NCBI RefSeq assembly: GCF_900143565.1
Contig: NZ_FREX01000003.1
Coordinates: forward strand, 62,001-126,000
Length of the DNA stretch: 64,000 nt
From: Pseudovibrio sp. Alg231-02
Lineage (GTDB): Bacteria; Pseudomonadota; Alphaproteobacteria; Rhizobiales; Stappiaceae
Direction of reading: 5' to 3'
The position numbers were made by a program, and so were the translations under genes. Shown here one piece after another: positions 48,312 to 58,944 of this stretch; the stretch's first letter is position 1; each line of letters begins with the position of its first letter. Under the pieces are notes generated by a model. That model did not search any database. It was not told the DNA's origin and saw only the letters and a list, made by a program, of their open reading frames with translations.

Positions 48312-48932
48312 ATGCGATTGAGCGATGACTTTCCTAAAGGTTTCAAATACCTGCCCGGATATTTCTCTTCGGAAGAGCAAAAGGAACTTGTCAATACGCT
48401 CAGATATCTCGTCAAAGAAGCTCCATTGTTCACTCCCGTGATGCCGCGAACAGGAAAGCCATTTTCTGTTCGGATGACCAATCTTGGAACATTGGGTTGG
48501 GTATCTGACAGGAGTGGTTATCGCTACCAGTCTCAACATCCTGAGACCGGTCAGCCCTGGCCTGTTATCCCTGAGCTCTTGCAGGGTCTTTGGAACAAGG
48601 TTGGCGACTGCCCGGCAGCGCCAGAAGCCTGCCTCGTGAATTACTATGCTGCAACAGCAAAAATGGGCATGCATCAAGACAGAGATGAAAGAACGTTTGA
48701 AGCCCCGGTTGTTTCGGTCAGCCTCGGAGACACAGCAATTTTCCGGCTCGGCGGTGTGAAGCGCGGGGGCTCGACACAATCACTCAAGCTTAATTCAGGA
48801 GACGTTGTTGTACTCGGGGGAGAAGCGCGACTATGCTACCACGGCATTGACCGTATCCAGGGTGGGAGTTCAAGCCTCCTTAAGGACGGAGGCAGATTAA
48901 ATCTGACTCTCCGCCGCATCTCGCCATTTTAG
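48312..48932 (+). CDS. alkB: Alpha-ketoglutarate-dependent alkylated-DNA repair dioxygenase
   Basis: 206-residue Fe(II)/2-oxoglutarate dioxygenase repairing 1-methyladenine and 3-methylcytosine. Iron ligands HQDRDE (H-x-D) and CYHGIDRI (second His), and the 2-oxoglutarate-binding RLNLTLRRI (RxNxTxR) near the C-terminus. It stands alone, divergent from the glutamate synthase-like gene and convergent with the TetR gene 8 bases downstream. Confidence 0.95.
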   Translation: MRLSDDFPKGFKYLPGYFSSEEQKELVNTLRYLVKEAPLFTPVMPRTGKPFSVRMTNLGTLGWVSDRSGYRYQSQHPETGQPWPVIPELLQGLWNKVGDCPAAPEACLVNYYAATAKMGMHQDRDERTFEAPVVSVSLGDTAIFRLGGVKRGGSTQSLKLNSGDVVVLGGEARLCYHGIDRIQGGSSSLLKDGGRLNLTLRRISPF

Positions 48933-48940
48933 CCAGAGCA

Positions 48941-49603
48941 TCAGGCCTCTTCGAGCGCACCAGCCATAAAGAAGGCACGAATGCCGCTGGACACGAAACG
49001 AATAGTACCTTCGACTATCTCGTCCTGATCCATTTCTTCATCGTAAGGGCCTTTGGACGCTCCGGTCACAACGTAAAGCGCCTCTAACGTTGCGCTGTGC
49101 ATGAGCATCATCAGCAACTGAGCACGAGGGCCTGTTGGGATGTCACTCTTCGTGGCTTTTGCCAGAGCCTTTGTGATACGAAGGATAATCCTCGGAGGCT
49201 CCCATGAGTGCATGATCTTCTGGCCGGACTCCGGATCAGAGAAGACCTGACGAATGAGAACAACAAACGGCACCAGCTTTCCGGTATCTCTTGAGATCCC
49301 TTGTACAATCAAGGGCTCCATGAATGCGCGGGTTATCTCTTCGAGATCGGGTTCGCGCCCGCCAACTTCCAGCGCATCCAGACGCTGCATGCGCATATCG
49401 TCAATTTCGCGAAGGCGGCGCATAAAGACTGCCCTAACGAGATCATCTTTGCTGCCAAAGTGATAGTTGACTGCAGCAACATTGGCATCGGCTTTTTCGG
49501 TGATCATTCTTACAGAAGTTTCCGCAAGACCATGTTCAGCGAGCAAGCGTTCTGCGGCATCAAGTAACCGTTCACGGGTCCCCAGTTCAGAACTGTCTGG
49601 CAC
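48941..49603 (-). CDS. TetR-family transcriptional regulator
   Basis: 220 residues. N-terminal HTH (about 8-55): TRERLLDAAERLLAEHGLAETSVRMITEKADANVAAVNYHFGSKDDLVRAVF. The variable C-terminal ligand domain has no recognisable specificity. It is convergent with alkB. The target and inducer are unknown; the nearest same-strand genes are across the 49604-49902 gap, which is AT-rich. Confidence 0.88.
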   Translation of the reverse strand: MPDSSELGTRERLLDAAERLLAEHGLAETSVRMITEKADANVAAVNYHFGSKDDLVRAVFMRRLREIDDMRMQRLDALEVGGREPDLEEITRAFMEPLIVQGISRDTGKLVPFVVLIRQVFSDPESGQKIMHSWEPPRIILRITKALAKATKSDIPTGPRAQLLMMLMHSATLEALYVVTGASKGPYDEEMDQDEIVEGTIRFVSSGIRAFFMAGALEEA

Positions 49604-49849
49604 AGCGGCACCTCCAGGAAGATAGTTTACAATTGCTTTGAGAACTCTCTAAAGGTTTTGAGTAGACCCTTAGAAATCTCAAATACTTCTCTTAAGCTAT
49701 CTTGCTTTTAGCACGTTTTATTGAGCAACAACCCGCCTACAATTCATATCATCAATTGCAATGACTATATAAAACTTAGATAAATTTATGCAGTAACTTA
49801 GTATGATCCAATTATTTCTAGATTTTTCACATATAGCCGGCTAACCAAT

Positions 49850-49880
49850 AAAAAACGGGAGCGTAACAACTCCCGTTTTT
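49850..49880 (-). terminator. Terminator of ubiB (works on both strands)
   Basis: AAAAACGGGAG, eight-base loop, CTCCCGTTTTT: a symmetrical stem with T-runs either way, 23 bases after the ubiB stop. The 49604-49849 stretch beyond is AT-rich and holds the TetR gene promoter side. Confidence 0.85.
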
Positions 49881-49902
49881 CATAGTTTCAACTCAGAATG
49901 TC

Positions 49903-51486
49903 TTAGAGGTGGATGCCGTAAGCAATTGCTGAAAGAGCGATTGCAATGACCCAAAGTGCGACACGTCCAGACCGGCTATGCTTCGCTTCCGATCTGCCAA
50001 TCGCATCTGCGGTTGCCTCATCGAATCTCAGGCCGTTGTTTGCCATCGACTCCAGCTGATTGGAAAACTTGCTCGCACGGTCAGCAATAATCGGTAAATC
50101 ACTTGCCAGACGGCCCAAAACAGTCACGCCTGTTGCCAGGTCTGTGATGCGTCCCATAGGGCCAAGATTTCTCTGAATCCAACCGGTTACGACTGGATCA
50201 GCTGTGTTCCACATATCCAGATGAGGGTTCAGCGAGCGGGCGACACCTTCTGCCAGAACCATATTTTTCTGCAGCAAGATCAACTGAGGCTGAGTGTGCA
50301 TGTTGAACATCTCAGTCACTTCAAACAGCTGTGTCAGCAAACGTGCCATTGAGATTTCACTGGCATCATGCCCGTGGATCGGCTCACCAATCGCCCGAAT
50401 TGCTTGCGCGAATATGTTCACGTCCTGATCGGCTGGCACATATCCAGCTTCAAAATGAACTTCGGCAACTCGCAGGTAATTGCGAGTTATGAAGCCATAG
50501 AGAATTTCTGCCAGGAAGCGGCGTTCAGACAGGCCCAGACGTCCTGTAATCCCTAAATCCACCGCCACCAGAGTTCCGTCCGGCTCAATGAAGAGATTGC
50601 CCTGATGCATATCCGCGTGGAAAAAGCCGTCACGTACCGCATGGCGCAAGAAAGTCTGGATCACTTTATTGCCTAGTTCAGCCAGGTCATGGCCAGCTTC
50701 TTCGATACCTTCCAGATTGGAAAGCTTTACACCGTCAATCCATTCCATGGTGAGTACGGAACGAGAGGTGCGGGGCCAGTCCACACTGGGAACGCGAAAA
50801 TCTTTGTCGTCCTTGCTGTTTTCACCCATTTCAGAAAGAGCTGCGGCTTCCATACGCAGGTCCATTTCCAAAATGACAGCGTGCTCATAGGTCTCAACCA
50901 TCATAAGCGGGCGAAGGCGGCGGCTTGCCGGACTAAAGCGCTCTGCAAGGCGTGCAGCAAGATAGAAGCTCTTCAAGTCGCGCTTAAACCCGCGCTCGAC
51001 ACCGGGGCGCAGGACTTTAACGGCTACTTTTTCCAGCTCGCCGTCACGATTTCGGAAGTACGCAGGGTGTACCTGTGCAATCGACGCAGCAGCGACTGGT
51101 TCACCAAACTCTTCAAAGTGATCTTCGACTGTTTTGCCGAGCTGTTCTTCGACTGTTTTGCGTGCGTACTGCGTCAGAAATGGTGGAACATTGTCCTGAA
51201 GTGCAGACAGTTCCTTTGCCGCTTCCTTACCAACCACATCCGGACGTGTCGCAAGAAACTGCCCTAACTTAATGTAGGAGGGACCAAGACGGTTCAGCGC
51301 ATCTGTCAGGCGTGCTGCAGCATCTTTTTTCTCAATGCCACGACGCTCAAGCATACGTGCGACGCCAATAGCCAAGCGCGGTCCGGGAGGGAGATCTGGC
51401 AGAGAAACGAGTCCGAACACACCTTCGCGGGCCATAACATAACCCGCGAAAACCAGACGCATAAATGGCACAATATTTGCGATCAT
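49903..51486 (-). CDS. ubiB: UbiB-family protein kinase-like ATPase (ubiquinone biosynthesis)
   Basis: 527 residues. ABC1/UbiB atypical kinase-like protein needed for ubiquinone synthesis. The KxGQ motif is in GPSYIKLGQFLATRPDVV (about 70-87). AVKVLRPGVERGFKRDL and FHADMHQGNLFIEPDGTLVAVDLGITGRL are kinase-like nucleotide motifs. A C-terminal membrane helix (ALWVIAIALSAIAYGI) anchors it. It starts six bases after ubiE. Confidence 0.95.
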   Translation of the reverse strand: MIANIVPFMRLVFAGYVMAREGVFGLVSLPDLPPGPRLAIGVARMLERRGIEKKDAAARLTDALNRLGPSYIKLGQFLATRPDVVGKEAAKELSALQDNVPPFLTQYARKTVEEQLGKTVEDHFEEFGEPVAAASIAQVHPAYFRNRDGELEKVAVKVLRPGVERGFKRDLKSFYLAARLAERFSPASRRLRPLMMVETYEHAVILEMDLRMEAAALSEMGENSKDDKDFRVPSVDWPRTSRSVLTMEWIDGVKLSNLEGIEEAGHDLAELGNKVIQTFLRHAVRDGFFHADMHQGNLFIEPDGTLVAVDLGITGRLGLSERRFLAEILYGFITRNYLRVAEVHFEAGYVPADQDVNIFAQAIRAIGEPIHGHDASEISMARLLTQLFEVTEMFNMHTQPQLILLQKNMVLAEGVARSLNPHLDMWNTADPVVTGWIQRNLGPMGRITDLATGVTVLGRLASDLPIIADRASKFSNQLESMANNGLRFDEATADAIGRSEAKHSRSGRVALWVIAIALSAIAYGIHL

Positions 51487-51492
51487 AACTGG

Positions 51493-52296
51493 TTAGATTT
51501 TCCAGCCGGAGTGAAGTGCAGCGATACCGCCGGTGTAGTTTCGATAGGTGACACGCTCAAAACCTGCATCACGTATCATCTGCGCAAAACGTTCCTGATT
51601 TGGAAACTTGCGGATAGATTCTACGAGATAGCTGTATGGGTCTCCGTCACCTGTCACCGCCTGCCCGATTTTTGGAATGGCGTGGAAGGAAAACAGATCA
51701 TAGACCTTATCAAGTGCTGGCACGTCTACCTGTGAGAACTCAAGGCACATGAAGCGTCCGCCGCGTTTAAGCACACGGTAAGCCTCTTGCAGTGCTTTTT
51801 CGATTTGTGGGACGTTACGGATACCGAATGCGATGGTGTAGGCATCGAAGTGTTTGTCCGGGAAAGGCAGCTCTTCTGCGTTCCCCTGAATGAACTCGAT
51901 GTTTTCTGAAAGGCCAGCAGCGCTTGCACGGTCTTTACCGACACCCAGCATCGATCCATTGATATCGCAAACGGTTGATTTGATTGTCCGGTTAGAACGC
52001 TCAACAACGCGAGTTGCGATGTCTCCAGTCCCTCCAGCCACGTCCAGATGTCGCCATTCACGGGCGCCATTCTTTGGTGGGTTCATGCTGGACACCATCG
52101 CATCTTTCCAGAGACGATGCATTCCACCAGACATGAGGTCGTTCATCAGGTCATAGCGGGATGCCACTTTGTGGAAAACATCATCCACCAGATCCTGCTT
52201 TTCACCTTCGCGAACTGTGCGAAACCCGAAGCTAGTTGCCATTTCAGTCGGGTCTGTTACGGATGCCTGCTCAGGGGTTGAGAACTCACGCGCCAT
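51493..52296 (-). CDS. ubiE: Ubiquinone/menaquinone biosynthesis C-methyltransferase
   Basis: 267 residues from the ATG at 52296. SAM-dependent C-methylation in ubiquinone synthesis. Motifs: [42 protein letters not shown] (SAM site), [13 protein letters not shown] and [13 protein letters not shown]. It precedes ubiB with a six-base gap and diverges from mutM. Confidence 0.96.
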   Translation of the reverse strand: MAREFSTPEQASVTDPTEMATSFGFRTVREGEKQDLVDDVFHKVASRYDLMNDLMSGGMHRLWKDAMVSSMNPPKNGAREWRHLDVAGGTGDIATRVVERSNRTIKSTVCDINGSMLGVGKDRASAAGLSENIEFIQGNAEELPFPDKHFDAYTIAFGIRNVPQIEKALQEAYRVLKRGGRFMCLEFSQVDVPALDKVYDLFSFHAIPKIGQAVTGDGDPYSYLVESIRKFPNQERFAQMIRDAGFERVTYRNYTGGIAALHSGWKI

Positions 52297-52404
52297 AATC
52301 AAATCACTCCATTTCGCGGGCGAACATAGTACAGCTTGTTACAAAGCGCTATTGTTGAACGTAATCTTTGCCCAGCAGCAAACCACTGTACCAACGGATA
52401 TCTT

Positions 52405-53307
52405 ATGCCTGAATTACCGGAGGTTGAAACAGTCCGTCGCGGACTAGCACCTTTTTTTGACAATGCAACAATTTGCAGAGTTGAACAACGCCGACTTGAT
52501 CTTCGTTTTCCTTTTGGCGATGATTTCATAGACCGTCTGGAAAATCGCAGAGTTGTTTCCTTCAGCCGCCGTGCGAAATATCTACTGCTTGATCTGGACA
52601 GCGGTGATGTTTTGGTGATGCACCTTGGCATGTCGGGTTCGTTCCGCTGGATCGAGACTGATGACCACGAACCAACACAAACCGTTGAAATGTATCATGC
52701 AAAAGGCAAACACCCTCAGCATGACCATGTGATTTTCCATGTTCGCCCAGCTAATCAGGAGACGATCGTAAAGATCATTTATAATGATCCGCGGCGCTTT
52801 GGATTTATGGTGCTCATCCCTCGCAGCGAGCTGGCGACACACCCGATGTTTGTCGATATGGGGATCGAACCACTTGGCAATGAGCTGGATGGAGCTTACC
52901 TAGCCAAGCTGTTTGAGAACCGGAAAACCTCTCTCAAAGCAGCTTTGCTCAATCAGAAGTTCATCGCAGGACTGGGTAACATTTATGTGTGTGAAGCACT
53001 CTGGAGAACGGGGTTAAGTCCCTTCAACAACGCATCCACACTTGCAGGCAAATCCGGTAAGCCACTTAAAAAGGCCGATGAGCTTTCCAATCACATTCGG
53101 GAAGTCTTGCAGGAAGCGATAAAATCCGGCGGTTCTTCCCTGAAGGATCACCGACAAGCGGATGGCTCTCTCGGATATTTTCAGCACAACTTCTCTGTCT
53201 ATGATCGCGAGGGAGAAGCTTGCCGAACTCCCAAGTGTGCTGGTGTCATTGAGCGGAAGGTCCAGAATGGGCGCTCAACATTCTTTTGTCCGAAATGCCA
53301 GAAGTAG
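52405..53307 (+). CDS. mutM: Formamidopyrimidine-DNA glycosylase
   Basis: 300 residues from the ATG at 52405. The new N-terminal Pro after Met removal (MPELPEVETVRRGL) is the catalytic nucleophile. Excises 8-oxoguanine and Fapy. LVMHLGMSGSF, NDPRRFGFM and KFIAGLGNIYVCEALWRTGLSP are family motifs. The C-terminal zinc finger is CRTPKCAGVIERKVQNGRSTFFCPKCQ. In Rhizobiales rpsT and dnaA often follow; here they do not. Confidence 0.96.
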   Translation: MPELPEVETVRRGLAPFFDNATICRVEQRRLDLRFPFGDDFIDRLENRRVVSFSRRAKYLLLDLDSGDVLVMHLGMSGSFRWIETDDHEPTQTVEMYHAKGKHPQHDHVIFHVRPANQETIVKIIYNDPRRFGFMVLIPRSELATHPMFVDMGIEPLGNELDGAYLAKLFENRKTSLKAALLNQKFIAGLGNIYVCEALWRTGLSPFNNASTLAGKSGKPLKKADELSNHIREVLQEAIKSGGSSLKDHRQADGSLGYFQHNFSVYDREGEACRTPKCAGVIERKVQNGRSTFFCPKCQK

Positions 53308-53352
53308 ACATGCGAGCTGATATGTCACGCTTGAGGGAATTGCATTCCCTAG

Positions 53353-54375
<1,023 letters not shown>

Positions 54376-54383
54376 TGCAGATC

Positions 54384-54432
54384 CCGCAAAAGCTTTATTT
54401 CGGCAGTTTTATTAGGCTTTTGCGGAATTTTC
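54384..54432 (+). terminator. Terminator of ldh
   Basis: CCGCAAAAGC and GCTTTTGCGG form a 10-bp stem with a 22-base AT-rich loop, followed by AATTTTCTTATT on the plus strand, eight bases past the stop. Confidence 0.65.
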
Positions 54433-54576
54433 TTATTCTCACCTTGGCAAAAACCTGTTTTTCACCTATGCCACAGACCTAGTTTCTGATGCACAAGCGC
54501 ATACAATCGCCAAGTTAGCTATTGGATTAGGTTTGTTGCGCGCGTCTGTGCACCACTTGCAGCGCGGAGAGTATTG

Positions 54577-56004
54577 ATGACACAGGCGGATATCGGCCTT
54601 GTTGGACTAGGCGTCATGGGAGCCAATCTGGCTCTTAATATCGCAGACAATGGCTATAAAGTAGCGGTGTTCAACCGTACTGCAGAGGGAACCCAAGCTT
54701 TCATGGAGAAGGCTGGACACCTCAAAGACATGTTTATTCCCTGCTACAGCACAGAAGAGCTGGTAGCGAACATCAAAGCCCCTCGTCCTATCATTTTGAT
54801 GGTTCCCGCAGGCGAGCCAGTTGATCAGCAGATTTCTGTTCTGAAAGACCACCTGAAAGACGGTGACATTCTGATTGACGCAGGCAACAGCGACTTCCAC
54901 GACAGTAACCGCCGCTACAAAGAATTGGCCGACACGCCATTCACCTTTGTTGGTATGGGCGTTTCTGGCGGTGCGGAAGGCGCTCGCTTCGGTCCATCCA
55001 TCATGGTTGGTGCTTCTGAAGCCGCTTACGGGCGCATCGAGCCTATCCTGAAAGCGATCTCAGCAAAGCACAATGACGAACCTTGTGTTGCTTTGATGGG
55101 CCCTGAAGGCGCTGGCCACTTTGTGAAGACTTTGCACAACGGCATTGAATACGCTGACATGCAGATGATTGCTGAAGTGCACGAAGTTCTCACCGAGACT
55201 CTTCACCTGAGCATTCAGGAGCAGGCCGAGATCTTCTCCAAGTGGAATGAAGGCCCGCTGGCGTCTTACCTCATTGAGATCACCGCAAACGTTATGGGTG
55301 TGATTGATGAAGAGAGCGGCAAGCCAATTCTGGATGTTATTCTGGATACTGCTGGTCAAAAAGGCACTGGTCGCTGGTCCGCTGTCGAAGCGCATCTGCT
55401 TGGCGTTCCGGCAACTGGTATTGATGCAGCTGTTGCAGCGCGTTGCATGTCTGCAAGTCACGCACTCCGTCAGGAAGTTGCAGAACTCTACCCGCAGTCT
55501 GATGCAGTGCTGACTTGGGAACTCAAGCAGGAAGGCATTGATGCCTGTGAACGTGCTCTGATTGCCGGTAAAATTGCAGCCTACGCTGAAGGTTTTGCTG
55601 TGCTGGCTGCTGGTGGCAAGGAAAACGGCTGGGATCTGCCAATGGGTGACATTGCCCGCATCTGGCGTCAGGGCTGTATTATCCGCTCACGCTTCCTGGA
55701 TGAGATTGCGCAGGCATATGACCAAAATCCTGACCTGAAATCTCTCTACCTGGCTCCTGCTATTGCTGAACGTATGAAAGATGCTGTTCCTGGTCTGCGC
55801 GATATGCTGAGCTTGAGCATCACCAACGGCGTGCCTACGCCTGCTCTTTCAGCAGCGCTTGGTTCGTTTGACATGATCCGTCAGAAGCGGACTGCTGCCT
55901 ATGTGATTCAAGGTCAGCGGGACTTCTTCGGTCAACATGGCTTTGAACGTACGGACAAAGAAGGTTCCGGCTTCCATGGCCCTTGGCCTGCTGGTGGCGC
56001 GTAA
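54577..56004 (+). CDS. gnd: 6-phosphogluconate dehydrogenase (decarboxylating)
   Basis: 475 residues from the ATG at 54577. Oxidative pentose-phosphate enzyme giving ribulose 5-phosphate, CO2 and NADPH. Coenzyme site GLVGLGVMGANLALNIADNG and VFNRT, GMGVSGGAEGARFGPSIMVG, the catalytic Lys/His region GHFVKTLHNGIEYADMQ, and DTAGQKGTGRW. The C-terminus (ERTDKEGSGFHGPWPAGG) matches the long homodimeric form. The next gene is a GntR regulator on the same strand. Confidence 0.97.
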   Translation: MTQADIGLVGLGVMGANLALNIADNGYKVAVFNRTAEGTQAFMEKAGHLKDMFIPCYSTEELVANIKAPRPIILMVPAGEPVDQQISVLKDHLKDGDILIDAGNSDFHDSNRRYKELADTPFTFVGMGVSGGAEGARFGPSIMVGASEAAYGRIEPILKAISAKHNDEPCVALMGPEGAGHFVKTLHNGIEYADMQMIAEVHEVLTETLHLSIQEQAEIFSKWNEGPLASYLIEITANVMGVIDEESGKPILDVILDTAGQKGTGRWSAVEAHLLGVPATGIDAAVAARCMSASHALRQEVAELYPQSDAVLTWELKQEGIDACERALIAGKIAAYAEGFAVLAAGGKENGWDLPMGDIARIWRQGCIIRSRFLDEIAQAYDQNPDLKSLYLAPAIAERMKDAVPGLRDMLSLSITNGVPTPALSAALGSFDMIRQKRTAAYVIQGQRDFFGQHGFERTDKEGSGFHGPWPAGGA

Positions 56005-56167
56005 GCCAGATACAACTTAGGCATGCTAGTTATTAACTAGGCTGTGCTATGCCTGATTGAAATTTGATACAGAAACTGGCAGGACCGCTATGTGGCCCTG
56101 CCCGTCTTTAAGAAGGCTGGCATGTAGAAGCTACAAACTAAGCCTTTACTAATCCCGGGAATAAGAT

Positions 56168-56812
56168 GTGACTGCCAATTCACCCAATGGAGCTGAGATT
56201 TACCGCCGTCTCATTAAAGCGATTGAGAGCCGTGAGCTGAAACCCGGCAGTCGCTTGAGAGAAGCTGAACTGGCAGAGAAATTCGGTGTCAGCCGCACAC
56301 CTATCCGGGAAGGCCTGAAGCGCCTTGAGGCGCAAGGGCTTGCTGTTCATGAACCAAACCGCGGCATGGTCATTCCTAGTCTGGACCATAACCAGATCAG
56401 CGAACTGTACTATCTGCGCGAAGTGCTGGAAGGAACTGCTGGTCGTCTGGCTGCGCAGCACGCCTCGAGCGCTGAGATCGAAATTCTGCAGGAAATGGTC
56501 GAATCTGACATGCAGAACCTTGCGGATGCAGAGCGCCTGATCAAGACCAACCGTGAGTTCCATCGCCGCTTCTATCTCGCTTCCCACAACCGCTATCTGG
56601 TTGAGCAAATTGATCATATGCGCCTATCTTTGCTACTGCTCGCGGGCACGACCCTGACGGATGATGACCGTCGTCGTCTTGCGATTGAAGAACATGCTGA
56701 GATTGTGGATGCAATTTCCAAGCGGGATTGTGACCGTGCTGACAAAGCTGCACGTCACCACATCGCAGAAGCCCATAAGGCTCGCCTAAAATTCTTCACT
56801 CAACTCACCTGA
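56168..56812 (+). CDS. GntR-family (FadR/FCD) transcriptional regulator
   Basis: 214 residues from a GTG. Winged HTH (about 8-75): IYRRLIKAIESRELKPGSRLREAELAEKFGVSRTPIREGLKRLEAQG. A helical FCD ligand domain follows, with ISELYYLREVLEGTAGRLAA, NREFHRRFYLASHN and a C-terminal EEHAEIVDAI...AARHHIAEAH, which carry the metal-binding His/Asp. The ligand is unknown. It follows gnd by about 160 bases and ends at a terminator. Confidence 0.9.
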   Translation: MTANSPNGAEIYRRLIKAIESRELKPGSRLREAELAEKFGVSRTPIREGLKRLEAQGLAVHEPNRGMVIPSLDHNQISELYYLREVLEGTAGRLAAQHASSAEIEILQEMVESDMQNLADAERLIKTNREFHRRFYLASHNRYLVEQIDHMRLSLLLLAGTTLTDDDRRRLAIEEHAEIVDAISKRDCDRADKAARHHIAEAHKARLKFFTQLT

Positions 56813-56838
56813 GTCTTGTCAAAATCTGGGTAATTTGG

Positions 56839-56871
56839 AGCGCGTTCTGCTAACAGAGCGCGCTTTTTGTT
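56839..56871 (+). terminator. Terminator of the GntR gene
   Basis: AGCGCG...GCGCGCT stem with inner TCTG/CAGA pairs, four-base loop, then TTTTTG on the plus strand. It isolates the DeoR-ugp operon from the genes upstream. Confidence 0.8.
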
Positions 56872-56947
56872 TAAGTGAGTCGGTATAAGTACCTAGAAAA
56901 CCAACCAAAACAAGCTTCACTTTTATTAGCCTGAGATATCACATAAG

Positions 56948-56980
56948 TTTCATATGAACATAGTAGACGTTCATATGAAC
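56948..56980 (+). promoter_or_regulatory. Paired palindromic operator upstream of the DeoR-ABC transporter operon
   Basis: TTCATATGAAC occurs twice, at 56949-56959 and 56970-56980. Extended by one base, the second is a perfect 12-base palindrome (GTTCATATGAAC); the first matches at 11 of 12. Centres are 21 bases apart, two helical turns, on the same face of the DNA, 33 bases before the DeoR ATG. A natural candidate for binding by the DeoR-family protein encoded next. Confidence 0.65.
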
Positions 56981-57012
56981 AGCATATTTGCAGATTGAAG
57001 CAGACTTTTGTG

Positions 57013-57795
57013 ATGGAAACAGCGCTCAGTACAAGACAATCAGAGATCATCTCTCTCGTGCGGTCCAATGGTTTCGCGAGCGTAGACTCGTTGTCGGAGC
57101 AGTTCGCGGTTACCACCCAGACGATCCGTCGAGACATAAACCGCTTGAGCGAACTGGGGCTTTTGAGACGGGTTCATGGTGGCGTGGAGGTTCCGGCAAA
57201 TAGGGGCAACATCACCTACAAAGCCCGAAAGATCCTCAATTTTGAAGCAAAGAACGCGATTGGGAACTCTGTTGCAGAGTACATCGACGATGGTGCAACA
57301 CTTGCTTTTTCCATCGGCACGACGCCCGAGATTGTTGCAGAAGCACTTGATACCCATGAGGGGTTGAAGATCTTCACGAACAACATGAACGTAGCCATTG
57401 CAGCACTACGGAACACTTCCAGCGAAGTTACGATTGCAGGAGGCCGATTGCGTCATGGCGACCTAGACGTTCTTGGTTCAAGCGCGGAAGGTTTCTTCAA
57501 AAACTACAAGTTCGACGTCGGCATCTTCGGCGTTGCTGGCGTGGATAGCGATGGCACCCTCCTCGACTTCAATGAGGATGAAGCCACTGCCCGTCAGGCC
57601 ATTTTGGCGAACTGTCGTCAATCATTTCTTGTTCTGGACCATTCCAAGTTCGGTCGCCTCGCCCATGTTCGCGCTGGCTTTCTGACTGATGTTTCGAAGA
57701 TCTTTTGCGAAGAAACTCCGCCAGCTTCAATCCTTTCAATAATTGAGAAGTCATCTGCAGAGCTCGTAATCTGCAAACAGGAGCCTACTCTATGA
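57013..57795 (+). CDS. DeoR-family (GlpR-like) transcriptional regulator
   Basis: 260 residues from the ATG at 57013; a TTG at 56995 is possible. The DeoR HTH (about 8-62) reads SEIISLVRSNGFASVDSLSEQFAVTTQTIRRDINRLSELGLLRRVHGG. The DeoRC sugar-phosphate domain contains TLAFSIGTTPEIVAEAL, VTIAGGRLRHGDLDVLG and VFGVAGVDSDGTLLDF-like segments. It overlaps the ATPase gene by four bases (ATGA) and so is part of the transporter operon. It likely represses it in response to a sugar or glycerol phosphate (inference). Confidence 0.92.
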   Translation: METALSTRQSEIISLVRSNGFASVDSLSEQFAVTTQTIRRDINRLSELGLLRRVHGGVEVPANRGNITYKARKILNFEAKNAIGNSVAEYIDDGATLAFSIGTTPEIVAEALDTHEGLKIFTNNMNVAIAALRNTSSEVTIAGGRLRHGDLDVLGSSAEGFFKNYKFDVGIFGVAGVDSDGTLLDFNEDEATARQAILANCRQSFLVLDHSKFGRLAHVRAGFLTDVSKIFCEETPPASILSIIEKSSAELVICKQEPTL

Positions 57796-58883
57796 GCAAC
57801 CTGAACCATCCAGCTCGCCTAGAACTCTCAAACCTGACCAAGTCCTGGGGAGACTCAACGGCAGTCAACAATGTCAACCTGTCCGTGGATGGTGGAAGTT
57901 TTACGGTCTTATTGGGGCCAAGTGGATGCGGCAAATCCACGACGTTGCGCTTGATTGCCGGGTTGGAAGAAGCGACTTCCGGGCAAATTACAATAGGCGG
58001 GAGAGATGTGACTTATCATTCCCCCGCCCAGCGCGACATCTCTATGGTGTTTCAAAACTATGCGCTCTTTCCGCATATCTCTGTGGCTGAAAACATTCTG
58101 TTTGGGCTCAAAGTGCGCAAAGTAGGCAGAGCGGAACGGGATGAGCGGCTGAAGACTGCAGCTGATCTTCTCGGGATTTCTCAATTGTTGGACCGGAAGC
58201 CATCCCAGCTCTCTGGAGGGCAGCAACAGCGGGTTGCTCTAGGTCGCGCCATCGTTTCACAAAAGCCTGTTTGCCTTATGGATGAGCCTCTCTCTAACCT
58301 TGATGCCAAGCTTCGTCAGGAGATGCGCGTAGAGTTGAGAGCACTACAGCAGCAGCTTGGGCTGACAATGGTTTATGTGACCCATGACCAGACAGAAGCC
58401 ATCACCATGGCCGATCAGGTGGTGCTGATGAACAAAGGTGAGGTTGAGCAGGTTGCAACACCAAAAGTGATCTATGAGCGCCCTGCCAGCGTGTTTACAG
58501 CGCGTTTCATTGGTACTCCGCCGATGAACATTGTGGAACTGGATAAGGTTCGTTCTGTCACCCCTGTCACGGCTCAATCCCTGCTGCCTGACGCACCAAA
58601 AGGATGTTTGCTGGGCCTGCGCCCGGAAGACATCAGATTAACTGGTGAAAACGGCGTTCCGGCCCAGGTGATAAGCCTTGAATACATGGGGGCAGATACG
58701 CTGGCTAATTGTTCTGTTGGCGGTGAAAAGCTGCTTGTTCGCGTGAAAGGCAGCACCGAATTGAGCCCGGGGCAGAACATTGGCCTGGCCTGGGATGATA
58801 AAATTCCTGCAAGCTTTCAGAGAGATACCGGCAAGCGCCGGGAAGAATTCAAGCCGGTCGAGGTGCAATTCGAGCCGGCTTGA
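57792..58883 (+). CDS. ugpC: ABC transporter ATP-binding protein (UgpC/MalK type)
   Basis: 363 residues. ATPase of a CUT1 carbohydrate or glycerol-3-phosphate importer. Walker [21 protein letters not shown]-loop [16 protein letters not shown], signature [15 protein letters not shown], Walker [17 protein letters not shown]-loop [10 protein letters not shown]. The C-terminal TOBE region ([11 protein letters not shown]) is typical of MalK/UgpC. Its place in a DeoR-C-B-A-E order supports Ugp naming, but other substrates are possible. Confidence 0.88.
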   Translation: MSNLNHPARLELSNLTKSWGDSTAVNNVNLSVDGGSFTVLLGPSGCGKSTTLRLIAGLEEATSGQITIGGRDVTYHSPAQRDISMVFQNYALFPHISVAENILFGLKVRKVGRAERDERLKTAADLLGISQLLDRKPSQLSGGQQQRVALGRAIVSQKPVCLMDEPLSNLDAKLRQEMRVELRALQQQLGLTMVYVTHDQTEAITMADQVVLMNKGEVEQVATPKVIYERPASVFTARFIGTPPMNIVELDKVRSVTPVTAQSLLPDAPKGCLLGLRPEDIRLTGENGVPAQVISLEYMGADTLANCSVGGEKLLVRVKGSTELSPGQNIGLAWDDKIPASFQRDTGKRREEFKPVEVQFEPA

Positions 58884-58944
58884 AAAACGCGCATCAGCGC
58901 ATTGGAGTGCCCCAATTACTAGGGCAATTTGAGGATATAAACCT

